DNA of 64,000 nt. It comes from Gymnogyps californianus. Lineage: Eukaryota; Chordata; Aves; Accipitriformes; Cathartidae. Positions within the stretch are counted from its first letter, which is position 1; the number at the start of each line of letters is the position of its first letter. A program made the translations under genes and the position numbers. Below, in pieces: positions 38,101 to 49,300 of the stretch. Where the stretch lies: the NCBI RefSeq assembly GCF_018139145.2, contig NC_059478.1, positions 4,588,001 through 4,652,000 of the forward strand, given 5' to 3'. The notes beneath the pieces were generated by a model, which saw nothing but the letters and a program-made list of their open reading frames with translations, made no database searches and was not told where the DNA came from.

Positions 38101-41100
38101 AGTGCGGCTGGCAAACCTTGCTAGCCAAGTGCGGGACAAAGCCTGCTGGTGAGCTGCCAGTGGGCAGGAGAGATGATGATACGCTAGAGATCTTTCTGCA
38201 CCATCCTAGGAATGGTAGGGCACAGCTGTTTAAGTACTCTCGTGGCATTGGGTAGCTGCCCAGGTTGTTTGCAGAGGTCAGGAAACGCACACCAGAATGG
38301 CAGCAAATCAAAGAAAATCTCATGCCAGCTTGCTGTGGGAGCCTCTCGTACTGTGCCAGTGCCCACAGGGGTTGCCAATTGTGGACAAATTGTGAAATGC
38401 AGAGAAATTAAAGTCCCTGTTTACTGGCACTCCCACCTTCACAAACAAGGACTCCTCTTCCCGCTCTCACTGCGACCCAAGACTGCATCTCTTGCAGCCT
38501 CTGGGAACCCCATCCATGTGCCAGCTCCCAGGCAGCGGGGAAGGCTGCCAGCAGCAACCTGCTGATGCAGCTGGGCACTGTGTGCGTGCACAGTGGGGGC
38601 TGCTGCTTTCTTTACTTCTCTTCCAGTACCGTTGTCCTTAGGAGATTCCTAAGGGTGTGAAATGCCTCCTCCAGCTCTATGGCCTGCTCTGCTGATGTGA
38701 GGTGTTGCCTCCTCTGTTCTTACAGTTAGCTTCCTCTACCCGTATCCTGCGGACTGCAGCCAGACGCAGCAGAACGGAAATGCCTCCAGCGGCGTGTACA
38801 CCATTTACCTGAACGGGGATGGCAGCAGGCCGATGCAGGTGTACTGTGACATGACCACTGACGGAGGCGGGTGGATAGTGAGTGATTCTCTGCTCCTCTT
38901 TGTTTGTTTTTAATGAATGTAATCAGGTGGACCTGGTACTGGTGTTAGCCGAGGCTCCTTTTGCTCTACTGCGCTACTGTGTTTCAGCTCCTGCCTCGAT
39001 GGAGTGGCACGTTTTAGGAAGGGTGGTGGATGCTGATGTACCCCCTCAGACTGTCAGTAGGAATGCTGTGGGGGGCTGAATGGCTTAAAGGCTTTTTCAT
39101 TGTTTGGTCATGAATGCCACACAGGCTTATGTTACTGCTGATTGAGGGCAATTGACTGAGTTACGACAGCTTAATGTGTTACCTCTTGCCATTTGGGTCA
39201 TGGGAGTTGTCTATGAGGCTGGATTCAGCCCTGTCGTAGGATAAGGCAGTACAGCTTAGCTTAACTGCCTTTCATAATGAGTTAACTAAGCTATATTGTC
39301 TCATCTTGACCACAGTATAAGGTTATCTATATGGACAGTTAATGCAATTCAGCTGATGCCTGTTAGTATTTTAAATGCTAGTGCTGTGAGCACGCACCTG
39401 GACCCTGACCACACAGTAGTTGTTGAGTGGCTCAAAGGAATCTGGAGGCAGAAGCACAGATGCTTTGAGGTGGCGAATGTGTATGAACAGGAAGGAGTGA
39501 ATCTGAGGTTCTCTGATAGCTGTCTCCCTGAACAACCAAATAAAAATACCTTCATTCCCTTTTTCACCTTTCATTTTCAGTGATAAGTGATTTTTTTCCA
39601 CTGAAATAAATTGTTGTGTGTTACTGCCCAAGTCCCTCTGATTCTGGTGAAGTTTAGAAACCCAAATGTCTCGTGGATCTTGTCTCTAAGCCTGTTTTGT
39701 CTAAGTGTTTAGACAACACTCAGATTTGTGCTGGCCATAGGCATTTGTGGAAAGTAAACTGTAAAATTTGCACAACTGAGTATTCACCCCAGTGCTTATG
39801 TGCAGTCAGAAAATGGAAATGGATTCCTATGTGCCCTGCTCAGGTGCAGTGTACCATCAGCTAGAGTTGTCTGTTCCTGAATGCTTCACCTTTTTGTCTG
39901 CGTTTGAATCAGGATGAGCATTTCTCATCCCCATCCTCCTTGTCTCTCCTCAACCTGTCATGGACTCTCACTCGGCAATCCTTGCTTTGCAGGTGTTTCA
40001 GAGGCGGAGCACTGGCGAGGTGGATTTCTACAAACGCTGGAAAAATTATGTGGAAGGCTTTGGAGATCCCACTGGGGAATTTTGGCTTGGTACAGTACAT
40101 CGGTGTGACCAGTGGAGAGCTGAAGATTAGCTTTGTAGAAGCACCTAGATACTGAAATATCCAATCCTCCGAGCCTGCAGTCTTGAACTGTCAGCTTTTG
40201 TGTCTTCCCTAGAAATGCCAGTGAAGCATTGAGGGATCTCTAAAGGCCCACTAAGTATTTCCACTGACATCTTTGGGCTTTGGAGCAGTCCCAGAGCAAG
40301 CCGAACTCTGGAAAGGTTTATTTCAGGCTTGTGTGTTCCGATGAGAGGGGAAATAAAGAAATTGCATTCATGAAAATGCAAAGACCAGGATACTACACAA
40401 AATTGGTGTACTCAGTCACTTTTTGTCTGTCTTGTTCTATTAGTGAACTCTGTGTGGATCAGAGAATCCAGCACTAAATAGGTCAAGGTCTTTGGAGCAA
40501 GAGTCTTTAAATGTTCTGGGAAAAATAATGTTGCACTACAGCCAGTCTTGTACTAGTTTAGGCTGTTTGTTTTTTCTGATACTGCTGTCTCTTGCCAGAA
40601 AATGAGATAAGACAGCATAAACTTGGTGAAATGTCACGACAGCAACAAGCAGGGAAGGAGGGAGGCAGGAAATAGCTGATTTAACCAAAATGGCCACAGG
40701 GTGAGAGGCTAGGACTGCAAAGGTGAACAGGTTTTCCCTTTTAAGAGTAAATCTTTTTTTTCTTCTAGGTCTTGACAAGCTGCACAATCTCACAAGCAGC
40801 AGTACCATCCGCTATGAGCTCCGGGTGGATTTGCGGACAGCCAGCGAATCTGTCTATGCTGTCTATGACTTCTTCCAGGTTGCCTCGAGCAGGGACAGAT
40901 ACAGGCTGTCGGTGGGGAATTACAGAGGCAATGCTGGTGAGGAGTGCCTTGTACTTGTGCTGTCTCTGCTTAGCACAGGGAAGCAAATGCTGGGACCTGT
41001 GTATTTGTTTTGCCAGTAGCGTGTGTGCTTAATTAGGTCAGGTTAGATCAGATGTGGTTCTCTTTGAGTAGAGAAGTCCATACTTCCTAGGAAGACTGAG

Positions 41101-42535
41101 GAGAGTGTGCCCACAGGCCCATCTCCTGCTGAAGACAGGAGAAAGAGTTGCTTTTTCATGGGGAAGAGAGGGCTCTCTAACCCAGTGAAACACTAGCTGA
41201 AAAGGCAGACTGGGAAGTGTTTCCGTGAGGTAAGCTGTGCTGATGGGGGAGCAACTTCTGGGGCTCCCCAGCTGAGAACTGCAAAGAAAGTGGCTTTTGT
41301 TCAGGATGGGAGTTTGTTCAACAGCAGTAGCTATCCTGGTGCTGGCTTCTGCCACTGGTAAATCCTTTACCATTGCCATTGTGTCCATAGTCTTCCACTT
41401 ACCCTTTAATATCCTCTTGCCATAAGGTTTAGATCTTCAGCTGGGAGGATCCAGCCCTTGGACATGCCCTCTGATAGCAGCCCTTTAGAAATTATTGTCC
41501 AGACCTGTCCTGTGCTGTTGCTTTTCCCCTGACAGGCCTGCTGTGTTCTGCCTGAAGGGTGTATAAGCCCTCGGGCTGAGCAACTGTAGTATCTTACTCC
41601 TGTTCCTGTCTTTCATCCCTTCCCTTAGGGGATGCAATGACCTACCACAACGGCTGGAAGTTCACAACGTGGGACAGAGACAATGATGTGGCTCTCAGCA
41701 ACTGTGCTCTGACGCACCACGGTGCGTGGTGGTACAAGAACTGCCACTTGGCCAACCTCAATGGGAAATACGGGGAGAGCAAGCACAGCGAGGTGAGTGG
41801 CAGAGCTCTGTGTGGTGGTTAGCTCTTCTCCCTAGCTTTGAGAAAACACATGGCGGGGATGTCTCTCCTTGGAGCAGGAGAGATTGCCCAGGCTATCCTA
41901 ACTCATTTCATTTGAAAGGAAAATGATCCATAAGGAAACTTACAGCTCTTACTCTGTCCTCCCTGGATCCAGAGGACTTGAGCTCATGGCCCCCTGATTC
42001 TTGTGGGCAGAGATACTTGAGGTGGAGCTATCGTGATTTCTGAGGGGAACACATAAAAGAACACTTACTAGGAGCCACAATAGGATGCTGGCTCACTGTC
42101 TCGTGTAGCCTATACCTTGGCTTTCAGTGCATGCTTTGGTGTGCATCTCATTGTACAGGCTTATTTTGGGCTTAAAGATGGCTCAGTCCTGTTGTGTTCC
42201 GAACTGGGTAGAGATTTGATTTATATTAGGAGCGTCTGAAAGACTGATTATAATTACAGTAAAAAATCTGGTGAACAATAGGGTCTCTGTTTATTGGAGG
42301 GTTAAATGGTATTAGAGGGGGGCAGCAGTAGACTCCTAACACCTGGTCTGGGTGCTTTAGTAAAAGAAATTCCTTGGTCTTTTCCCAGGGCGTGAACTGG
42401 GAGCCATGGAAAGGCCATGAATTCTCCATCCCTTTTACTGAGATGAAGATCCGTCCTCAGTCTTCCAGTAATGAGCCAATCCTGGGGAGGAAGAAGAGGT
42501 CTCTCTCAGGGAAGAGGAAGAAGATCGGGGCTTAA
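18797..42535 (+). CDS. TNN: TNN, tenascin-N (tenascin-W), extracellular-matrix glycoprotein
   Basis: Sixteen coding exons: 18797..19208, 20236..20613, 24025..24288, 25185..25370, 25910..25999, 28023..28286, 31233..31496, 32504..32767, 34215..34478, 37075..37205, 37730..37862, 38726..38877, 39993..40089, 40769..40936, 41629..41792, 42389..42535. They total 3,378 nt with no internal stop (1,125 residues). Domain order is signal peptide, heptad/cysteine region (about 105-137), 3.5 EGF repeats (138-263), seven FN3 domains (264-883) and a fibrinogen-like domain (884-1125). Segments such as [21 protein letters not shown] and DPSKNL-type FN3 starts match human TNN. The family forms secreted hexamers in bone, periosteum and tumour stroma that modulate cell adhesion. 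FN3 number varies between species. A further shortened FN3 copy at 30099-30308 was left out of this model. Confidence 0.95.
20147..20169 (+). repeat. Poly(T) tract, 23 bases
   Basis: A pure T run about 65 bases before the EGF exon acceptor, inside the TNN intron. It may be an ordinary homopolymer or contribute to the upstream pyrimidine-rich region. Confidence 0.85.
20236..20613 (+). CDS. TNN: TNN coding exon 2: 3.5 EGF-like repeats
   Basis: One 378-nt phase 1-1 exon encodes the whole EGF block. It starts with a half repeat from HCSGHGTF, followed by three full tenascin-type EGF repeats: [34 protein letters not shown] and [16 protein letters not shown]. All six cysteines of each full repeat are present. 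Tenascin-W orthologues typically have 3.5 repeats, so the count is standard. Confidence 0.96.
24025..24288 (+). CDS. TNN: TNN coding exon 3: FN3 domain 1
   Basis: A 264-nt phase 1-1 exon encoding one FN3 domain: [20 protein letters not shown], with the core Trp, YLISYYPVG, and [12 protein letters not shown] with the conserved Leu-Pro-Gly-Tyr region. It aligns with the first human TNN FN3 domain. Confidence 0.95.
25185..25370 (+). CDS. TNN: TNN coding exon 4: FN3 domain 2, first part
   Basis: A 186-nt exon encoding [28 protein letters not shown] and [15 protein letters not shown]. It matches the human domain 2 segment that ends at the same glycine. The domain is divided by an intron before the F strand. 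Confidence 0.95.
25910..25999 (+). CDS. TNN: TNN coding exon 5: FN3 domain 2, second part
   Basis: A 90-nt exon completing domain 2: [20 protein letters not shown] followed by [11 protein letters not shown]. It is phase 1 at both ends, with acceptor TTTGTAG and donor GTACGT. Confidence 0.95.
28023..28286 (+). CDS. TNN: TNN coding exon 6: FN3 domain 3 (first of the amplified type)
   Basis: A 264-nt phase 1-1 exon. It begins [20 protein letters not shown] and contains [20 protein letters not shown] and [17 protein letters not shown]. This domain and the next three are much more alike than other FN3 domains, a sign of recent exon duplication. Confidence 0.96.
29597..29650 (+). repeat. Two-copy imperfect tandem repeat, 31-base period
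   Basis: TGTGTGGTAAATCATAGTG at 29597 recurs 31 bases later as TGTGTGGTAAATTACAGTG. It lies in the TNN intron before the shortened FN3 copy. Confidence 0.7.
30099..30308 (+). pseudogene. TNN: Shortened FN3 exon copy in TNN (pseudo-exon or truncated exon)
   Basis: The segment reads [40 protein letters not shown] and [10 protein letters not shown], then WAERG joined directly to AVTG. Against the intact copies it lacks the first dozen residues (no E-I-D-S-P start) and about ten residues after WAERG. The frame stays open from a weak TAG acceptor at 30098 to a GTAGGA donor after 30308. Its length of 210 nt keeps phase 1-1, so inclusion would add 70 residues without a shift. Loss of the A strand and of the F-G region makes a folded domain unlikely. 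I favour a decayed copy. Confidence 0.75.
30488..30764 (+). repeat. TNN: Duplicated TNN intron segment, copy A, with FN3 exon stub
   Basis: This stretch resembles 32280-32540 in order and sequence, sharing CCCTTGAGGGGAAGGAGT, CCTGTGTTCTTCACT and an acceptor CTGCAG. After that acceptor (30728) about 36 bases resemble the start of an FN3 exon, E-F-S-S-P-A-H, before similarity ends. It is a relic of an exon-plus-upstream-intron duplication. Confidence 0.8.
30729..30764 (+). pseudogene. TNN: 5' stub of a lost FN3 exon
   Basis: The bases following the CCTGCAG acceptor parallel those opening the exon at 32504, GACAGCCCGGCTCACC there against CAGCAGCCCAGCTCACC here. The FN3 core (W, Y and GLKPG motifs) is absent downstream, so only the first strand survives. 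Confidence 0.7.
31233..31496 (+). CDS. TNN: TNN coding exon 7: FN3 domain 4
   Basis: A 264-nt phase 1-1 exon. It reads [57 protein letters not shown] and ends STEAVTG. A member of the amplified FN3 set. Confidence 0.96.
32280..32503 (+). repeat. TNN: Duplicated TNN intron segment, copy B
   Basis: The intron sequence directly before FN3 exon 8 and the partner of 30488-30728. Here the duplicate is followed by a full intact exon. Confidence 0.8.
32504..32767 (+). CDS. TNN: TNN coding exon 8: FN3 domain 5
   Basis: A 264-nt phase 1-1 exon: [64 protein letters not shown]. Its acceptor is CTCTGCAG. It carries potential N-glycosylation sites at NYT and NET. Confidence 0.96.
33366..33540 (+). pseudogene. 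TNN: Decayed FN3 exon copy, internally deleted
   Basis: Fragments resembling an FN3 exon occur in order. GAGGACACTGCTAGCGTTCC gives E-D-T-A-S-V-P followed by TGG (Trp). Later, TTGAAGCCAGATGTGGTGTG corresponds to LKPGMEYV, then I-C-I-W and GGAAGCAAGCAGAGCAAGAG corresponds to GSKQSKR. The middle of the domain is deleted, stops and frame breaks occur, and the acceptor is missing. The SKQSKR part is most like the exon at 34215. Confidence 0.8.
34215..34478 (+). CDS. TNN: TNN coding exon 9: FN3 domain 6
   Basis: A 264-nt phase 1-1 exon: [57 protein letters not shown], ending STDMLTG. Last member of the amplified set. Confidence 0.96.
35310..35321 (+). repeat. Short poly(T) run in TNN intron
   Basis: A T homopolymer within the 2.6-kb intron between coding exons 9 and 10. 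I saw no FN3 relic in that intron. Confidence 0.5.
37075..37205 (+). CDS. TNN: TNN coding exon 10: FN3 domain 7, first part
   Basis: A 131-nt exon: [37 protein letters not shown]. It matches the last, divergent human TNN FN3 domain. It ends in phase 0 at a GTACAG donor, mid-domain. Confidence 0.95.
37730..37862 (+). CDS. TNN: TNN coding exon 11: FN3 domain 7, second part
   Basis: A 133-nt exon: [40 protein letters not shown]. It completes the last FN3 domain; the two exons together are again 264 nt, so this unit is an intron-split version of the standard FN3 exon. Confidence 0.95.
38726..38877 (+). CDS. TNN: TNN coding exon 12: start of fibrinogen-like domain
   Basis: Encodes [26 protein letters not shown] and [13 protein letters not shown], holding the first two conserved cysteines of the fibrinogen-like globe. 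The donor is GTGAGT, directly after the ATA codon. Confidence 0.96.
39993..40089 (+). CDS. TNN: TNN coding exon 13: fibrinogen-like domain
   Basis: A 97-nt exon encoding [20 protein letters not shown] and [13 protein letters not shown], the hallmark fibrinogen-domain stretch. Phase 0 in, phase 1 out. Confidence 0.96.
40769..40936 (+). CDS. TNN: TNN coding exon 14: fibrinogen-like domain
   Basis: A 168-nt exon encoding [31 protein letters not shown] and [13 protein letters not shown]. Acceptor CTTCTAG, donor GTGAGG. Confidence 0.96.
41629..41792 (+). CDS. TNN: TNN coding exon 15: fibrinogen-like domain, calcium-loop region
   Basis: A 164-nt exon encoding [20 protein letters not shown], then [25 protein letters not shown] is the acidic calcium-loop position of the family, and the two cysteines form the second disulfide. 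Confidence 0.96.
42389..42535 (+). CDS. TNN: TNN coding exon 16: C-terminus
   Basis: Encodes [20 protein letters not shown] and IRPQSSSN, then a strongly basic tail with GRKKRSLSG and KRKKIGA before TAA. The RKKR-S run fits a furin-type motif and is also basic in human TNN. Confidence 0.95.
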   Translation, partial: GVNWEPWKGHEFSIPFTEMKIRPQSSSNEPILGRKKRSLSGKRKKIGA

Positions 42536-43850
42536 ATCGAACTCTGTTCAGGACAGTACCCAAAGATAATGATTCAGTATTTCTTAACAAAGTTAGATTC
42601 AGACAGCTTTCTCCAATACGTTGGAGACAATCGCTGACCAACGTGCACCCAGAGACCTCTGGATCTGCAGCCCAGCCTGCTTCCAGCCTTTGGAGCTCCT
42701 GATGGGTGATCTGTCAGAGACTGGGGGGGGGGCTTGTGGGGAGCATCCCCCTTGTAGCTCCCCTGGTTGGCTAGACATGACAAGGACCTGCTTGATCCAA
42801 TATATGTGACTTCTATGAACTTTACATATAACAAGCTTTAACACATGCTCTTCTTTCTGAAAACCCAGGCTGCTGACTCCTCTTAATTCTGTCCTTCTCT
42901 GCTGCCATCCACTTCAGACTTAAAAAAAATTAACTTTGAACCCACTAAAAAATAATAGCCCCCTAATTTACATCAGAGCGAGCTTTCCTGAGACTATCCC
43001 CCCGCCCTGTCTTGGTCTGTGGTCCTCTTTTCCTTTCCCCTCATCATTTGGGGCACATTCCCTACTCTTCCTGCAGTCAAAGAGCTGGGCTTTGGGAAAT
43101 GTTGTCAGGCGGCTGGCAAGGCTTGTTAACCCAGGTGAGGTCTGTAGTCTGGGTTCCTCAACCTCCAGTATCGCATCTCCCCAGGTTAAAATCCTGCCTT
43201 CTATTTTGCTTGTCTCTTCTTGTCTCCCAGCCCAAAGAAAAGCCTGAGGAGACATGCAGTAAATTAATGTTCACGCTCCTGGGTGAGGCCCAGAAGAGGG
43301 TGAGTGTAAGGGCTATACTCCTCCGAGCTCTGCTTGCCATCCCAAACCTGCCTCTGCATACTGCTTGCCTAAGAGGCTGCTTACAGGCGGTGAACAAAAT
43401 TCTCCATGCAACTGTCCCATCTGCTGCCTTCTGCTTTTTCATTAACAGTGTGGCAGCTAGTGATGCTGAAATAGTAATGCTTGTCATCTGCCTCTAAAAC
43501 GAGCATCTCGGAGTTAAACCGATCCTGCATGCTCTCCCTCGGGCCCCAGTGCATGGGTTTGCATTTTGCTGCTTTTTTCCTCACAGCCATAAAGGTGAGT
43601 TTTATTTTCTTTCCCTGAGCAGATACTAAAATTCTGGGCCACCAGCTACAGGCAGGGAAGAAGTATGAGCTCACCAAATGATGCTTGCTCAAAGGCTTCC
43701 TTCTCTGAGCAGATTGGAACATGATTGTCCTATGTCTTAATGGCCTTTTCTATCCCAGTGCTAAGCTGAGTAATACATTTTAAAGAATCCTTCCCGGACT
43801 TTGGGGGAAGTAATAAAATTGCAAATAAAGGAGCTCTTAAAATATTTCTG
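42536..43850 (+). terminator. TNN: TNN 3' UTR with tandem poly(A) signals
   Basis: The first clear AATAAA hexamers after the stop are at 43812-43817 and 43824-43829, followed by a T/G-rich stretch suited to cleavage near 43850. That gives a 3' UTR of about 1.3 kb. Open frames inside it have no recognisable domain. Confidence 0.65.
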
Positions 43851-46369
43851 TCTTCTTTGTTTCGGGTGGCAGAATTATTTTCCTTCCCATTTAAACTAAG
43901 CCTTCTTTACGGAAATGGAGCAATACCCAGGCCCAGACTGGGGCTGTGAAAATTAGGTCTTTGGAGTCTGCTCCTAAACAGGGATGGGGGACTATGTGAT
44001 CTCTTCGTGACTTAATACTGCAAAGCAATTAACTGATCTGTGGTTGCTAGGACCTGGCTGAGGAGAGCCTAGCTAGAAAGTCGTCTCTCAAAGGTGAGTA
44101 CTAAATACTTCATAGTACTTTCAGGGCTGTGCCTCTTGCGTGGGCAGGCAGGTAAAGACTCATGTGAGCTGCGTTAGGATATCCCAGTCCCGGTTTGAGG
44201 GAAGGAGGAGATTAATGGAGGGAGGAGAGGAAAGGAAAATTGCACTTGAAGCGTTTTGCAGGCTCTGTGCTAAGAGCATGAGAGAAGGACACAGGAAAAC
44301 GATGAGGGTTCTTTACTGTGATGAAGGGATTTCCCCCCATTGCCCGCTTGTCTGTAGGCGAGGACGGGTTTCACTATGTTGTTCAGTTAAAGGGCACAGT
44401 GTAGACATGAGGAAGGTGACTGAGGGGGACCGGAGGGCTAGCCTGACACACAGCCATTCTTAAAAGTAAGCACGTGCTCTAAAAAGCAGCAGGCATGATT
44501 GTTGCCAGCAGCTTTTTCCTGTGCAGAGGCGAAACACAATCCCCTGGATCTTACCTGAGAGCAGGGAATATTCTCTTAAGCGGCATGAGCTTTGTATTTC
44601 AGAGATAAAGGCAAATGAGACACCTTATTTGCAGTTTCTGAGGAGGGTTTACTTGTCCCTCCTATTTACGGGCCCCTCTCTCACCAGGAAGGGCAGTCAA
44701 AGTTGCGGCTGCTGGAAAACCATCGTGGGAGGTCAGTATTTCCGAACAGCCACAGGATGGCATCATCTCTTCATGCTAGTGCAGGAGAAACTTCCCTGTA
44801 TCCAGCTGGCCTCTGTGGAAAGACCTTTTTGGGGTTAAGCAGAGTCTGTGCTACAGCTTTAGAAGCTGGGACTGCTCAGATCATGCAGTTTGTTTGCCTT
44901 AAGGAACTGGCTGTTCTGGTTTCAAGGCTCAGGCTGGTTGGGGTAGTCCCATAAATCCTCTTACTACCCTTGTTTTGCTGCAATACCCAGCCCTGTTAAC
45001 AGTGATGCCGTAGGGCCAAAACAGTCTTGAAACCTCTGCCTTGCCCTGAGATCACTTAAATTTTATAGCCGGTGAGGATTGCAACATGCCCAGGGCAGAA
45101 TTTGAATCCTCTCTGCCTCAGCGTTACTATGTCGATGGGGACCATCCCAGGGCCAGGCCCCAGGAACCAGGACCTATCTGTTGTGATACATCTGGGGTGC
45201 AGCATGGCCAGTGCTGCTGTGGGGGACCCCAGCGAAGTGCTGCTGCAGCGGGAGAGGTGGTGGATTCTTCACCCACCTCCCCACTGTCCCAGCACTGACC
45301 CAGGAGGAGGAGGGAGAAGGCATGCCTCTTCCCAAAGATACTGCACTCTGAATGGTGTAATTGGGAGAGAAGACGGAAGCGTGTTATTGCACTGGGCGCT
45401 TGCTTGGAAAACAGCAGTGTTACTGCTGGTCACTGCTCTAGGCTTTGTTGGCTGAATAAATAGAGGAATAGACAGTGAAGATCCCATTCTCCCCTCCTAG
45501 TGGGGTTTCGTGGGCCTGTGGGGGCAATTTTTGCATCCCCTCAATCCCTGGACTGCTCCAGGATGCTCAACTTGACCTCAACCCCTGCCTGTTTCTAACC
45601 TGGGACCCAGGAACCTCCCCTTCCCTCTGCAGCCCATGCTACCCAAGGGCACCTGGCCCCGAATACGGTGTGCAGGGCTGCCGTCGGGAGAGAAACGAGG
45701 TGTGCACTGCTCATTCCTTCCCCCCAAAAGTGTGTCTCTGCCATTTCTAGCCACTCATTGTGGTCCTGCACACCTACTACCCACCAGTCTCCTCCAGAGC
45801 CTCAGCTTTGTGGGCAAGGTGCAGCTTGGTGCATCGTCCAGGTGAGAGGTGGATTTATTTTTGCATTTGTGGAGGGAGAGCTCAGCATTGCACGACTTGG
45901 AAAGGCTCTGCCCAGCAGAGGTGCGTGCCTGGTCCTGTGACGTGCCCAAGGCAGACGGCCGCAAGAAGCCGCGGCCACCGTGAAATACTTGTCTAATCAA
46001 AACCAACTGGGGTTAACTAGTCCGTGCTGCTAACCCTCTGCAAGGAAAAACCCCTCTGCAGCCCACCTCCCGCAGCGCACAAGCACTGCTTTTCTTCTTC
46101 CCACTACTTTTTGCCCTTGGGGAGAGGAGCTTGGCTGTGTTCATTAACAAGGCAAGGCCATTCAACTTGATGAAGCTAAGCTGTTTCTTTAAGAAAACAT
46201 CTCCGAGCTGCACAGCTGGCTGCAGGCAGAGACTGCACAGCCTCTGCCTGCTGAGCTCTCCCTGTGTCTTATCTAGGGCCAGGACACAGATAGAAGAAAG
46301 ATTTCCCCAGGAAAATAAACACATGACTGAGAGCTAGAGACACGGCATTTGTTCGCACTTCGAGAGTCA
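43851..46369. other. Spacer between convergent TNN and KIAA0040
   Basis: GC-richer DNA with no recognised exon. Minus-strand AATAAA sites within or next to it could extend the KIAA0040 3' UTR. Confidence 0.45.
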
Positions 46370-49300
46370 TTTATTTTTGGTTTAAAAAAAAAAAAATTGC
46401 AAAAAATTTGTTTGGGTTCCCTCCCCCCCCCCCCACCCCGCTGTTGCATGGACTATTTAGGAAAATAAAAGGTTGATACTGAAATGCAGTTGTGGGGAGG
46501 CAGTGCAGAGGTGTCTGGAGAGCAGGGACCCACGCGGCAGAGTTTCTGTACCATGCATTTCCTGACACCTTGTTAGTGTGGGTGCTGCAGGGTTGCTGCT
46601 GCCCAGCTGATGGGTGGCAGGTTCTGGCTGTCGGGCTGTCGCTGCTCTTTTGCTTTTGTCTCAAGAAGCAGCTGATTCAGTGCATGCTTTGGCTAAAATA
46701 GCAGCCCTCGAGCAAGTCAGCCCCCGTGCTTTACGGGGTGCAGAGGCTTGGACCATCCACTGGTCAGATAGATCAGGGCAGGGTTGTATCCTGGTCCCTC
46801 CCTGCCCAGCCCAGGAGCGGTCTGAATGCTGATTTTGGGGAGCTCTTGAAATTCAGACCTGGTTCTGAACTCCCCAAAGCCTGGATCAGAGAGGTTGTGT
46901 GTGACGCAACACAGACATTTTCTTGACAGTTGTCTGGTTCTTATAGGAATCGGTTGCCCTTGCCTGAAATGTTACTCGCTAACCCTTCCGGAGAAGGACC
47001 TTCTTGCAGGGACCTATGCAAAGCCCAGCACCTCCACACCAGGTAGGCTGTACTCTGCCAGAGCTGGCTGCCTCCGTGCCCCTGCTTGTTTGCGTAAGCC
47101 TCTGGCCTCCCATCGTGTTGCCCTTCGCTCTGATTTTTTTTTTCCCCCCTCCCTGATTCCTCCAGGCAGCACCACCCTTCCTCCGAGGCTGTTGGTGCCT
47201 CTGGATTGCAGCAGGAGCACCTGCGTGGGCAGCTTTCCTGCCCGCGGGAGGAGGCTGCTTTGCTCACCTGGTGAGCGGAGAGGCAAGAGGGCTGGGAAAA
47301 GTACCTGGATGGGGGAAAGGAGGGAAGGAAGAAGGAATAATACAAGTCTAGTGCTGGTTCTCCAGGGTCCTGGCTGGACTGGGGGTTTGGGACAGAGACC
47401 AGAACTATTCCTGCATGTTTCTCTCTAGGATTAGGTGTGGCAAATCCTAATTTTTTTTATAGCATTATATGTTGCTTCCTGTTTTGGAGGAGAAGAGTCA
47501 CTTATTTCAATGCTAACAAAGTAAGCTGGAAAATAAGGTGCATATGGGGTCAATTTAAAGGGCTGTGCAAGGAGGAGCCTGGCCTCCCGACTGTTACCAG
47601 CACAGCCGCATGCAGCCAAACCCCGTGACGTGATGTTAACATCACCGCCCCGTCCGCGTCGGACAAAACGGGCTGCATGGGGACCGAGTGGCACAAGCGG
47701 CTGCTTCTAACCGATGGCTTTGTCACCCCCGCCAGTGCGTGCCCTGGGAGCTGGGGGAAGGCGGCATCGCCCTTGCCTGGGCTGGAAGCGGTCGTGTCCA
47801 GCAGCTCCGTCCAGGCTTGCCCATGTGGGTTTGGCTGCTTGTCCCCCAGATGTCTGGCTCTGGCTGGCAGCTCCAGTCAGAGGAGGAAAACTTCCAGTGT
47901 ACGGACGCAGGGCAAAAACCAGATGTGATGGGGCTTCTTGTCACACGCGTGTGCATCCCTCGCTGGCAAAACAAGCTGGGGGAGACAGAGCCTGGCGGGG
48001 CGGAGCGGTGGGCAGAGGAGACCCCCAGCTCCTCGGGAGGTAGGCTGGGTACACAGGCTTAGGGGGAACAGAGGGTCAAAACCAGAGTAGGGGTGAGAGC
48101 TGTGTGTGGTCTCGTTAGCTGCTGTGCCCGGCCGAGTCGTCATGCATCCAAGGGAGATGAGGATGGAGAGGGGGGCAGGGTCCAGCTGTATGATGCATCC
48201 CTGGGTAAGGGATGACTAGGGGCATGAACTTTACTCCCCTCTGCTCCTACAGCACATCCCAAATCCCAGAGCCGGCTGGCTTGACAGCTGTACAGAAGCC
48301 CTCTGCGTGGCATACAGAGCTGCCCACGTGGCATCAGCTGGCGGCGGCGTGTGCTGGTGAGTCTGCGTGTGCACGAGGGCTGCGGGGAGAGGGGATGGCC
48401 AAGTGTGCCGGGAAAGCGTGTCCGCTGCTTCAATACCGCTTTGGTGCGCCTAGCCCCACGACAGAGGGGCCTTTGGTCCTGCTCTTCTTTAGTAGTCGTT
48501 CAATAAATAACTCTAATGCCCGTAGCTAAGCCTTTACACAGCCTCAGCTTGTGTTTCCGCTCTTGCAGTAGGGTGGTGGGCTCTCTAAAGGCAAGTCTGT
48601 ATAAAACAGTCTTTCAAGGAAGATTTTTTGTAAGTGCTGGTGCAAAAGGGCCGGTCTTGCAGCCTCCTCTCTCCTCCCTGCCTCTAGCCTGGGTGGCAAT
48701 GCGTCCTTCTGCTTTGCTACCTTAAGCTGGTGTCTTGAGGTCTCTAAGGTTGGGCTGAGGGCATCTGGCTTCAGATACTCTCAGTTGCCTTTGGTTTCGT
48801 GGCCGAGGAGATGGCACACCTTTGAGCTGTGGTGTAACTCTACTCTTGGCTTTTTTTGCAGCTCCAATGTGAGCTGGGTTTGGACGGAGCCTAGACAGTC
48901 AAGTTGTGCCATCCCCGCGGCAGGGCAAGCAAATGAGGCGTGCCTGTGCTTGCTTCGCATGCAGCCGACCGTGTTTGTGCAGGGGGAGCGTGCAGGCGGC
49001 TTCGTCTTTTGAGTGCACGTGGTCCTGCGCACCCTCGTCTGTGCCACGCTGCATGTGCTCGCACGCGAGTGCGGAGGGAGAGCCTTGCACCCAGTTCGCT
49101 GCGTGCCAGCCCGGTGCGTGTGTGCGTTGTGCTCGTGGCGGGAGGTACGTATGGCCTGGTGGCAGGTCACCCTTGTGTGCTCAGCAGGGCACGTGTCCGC
49201 ATGCACGCCTGTCCTTTGCAGGGGTTTCTGCCCTTGGGCACGCTGTCATGGTGGGGGAGAAGAGGCTTGCATAAACCTGTGCCCGACTGCCTTGCTCTCT

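Noticed and set aside
46371..48500. Many open frames on both strands in 46-48.5 kb
   Set aside because: They lie in GC-rich, probably untranslated sequence of KIAA0040 and show no domain or consistent frame.
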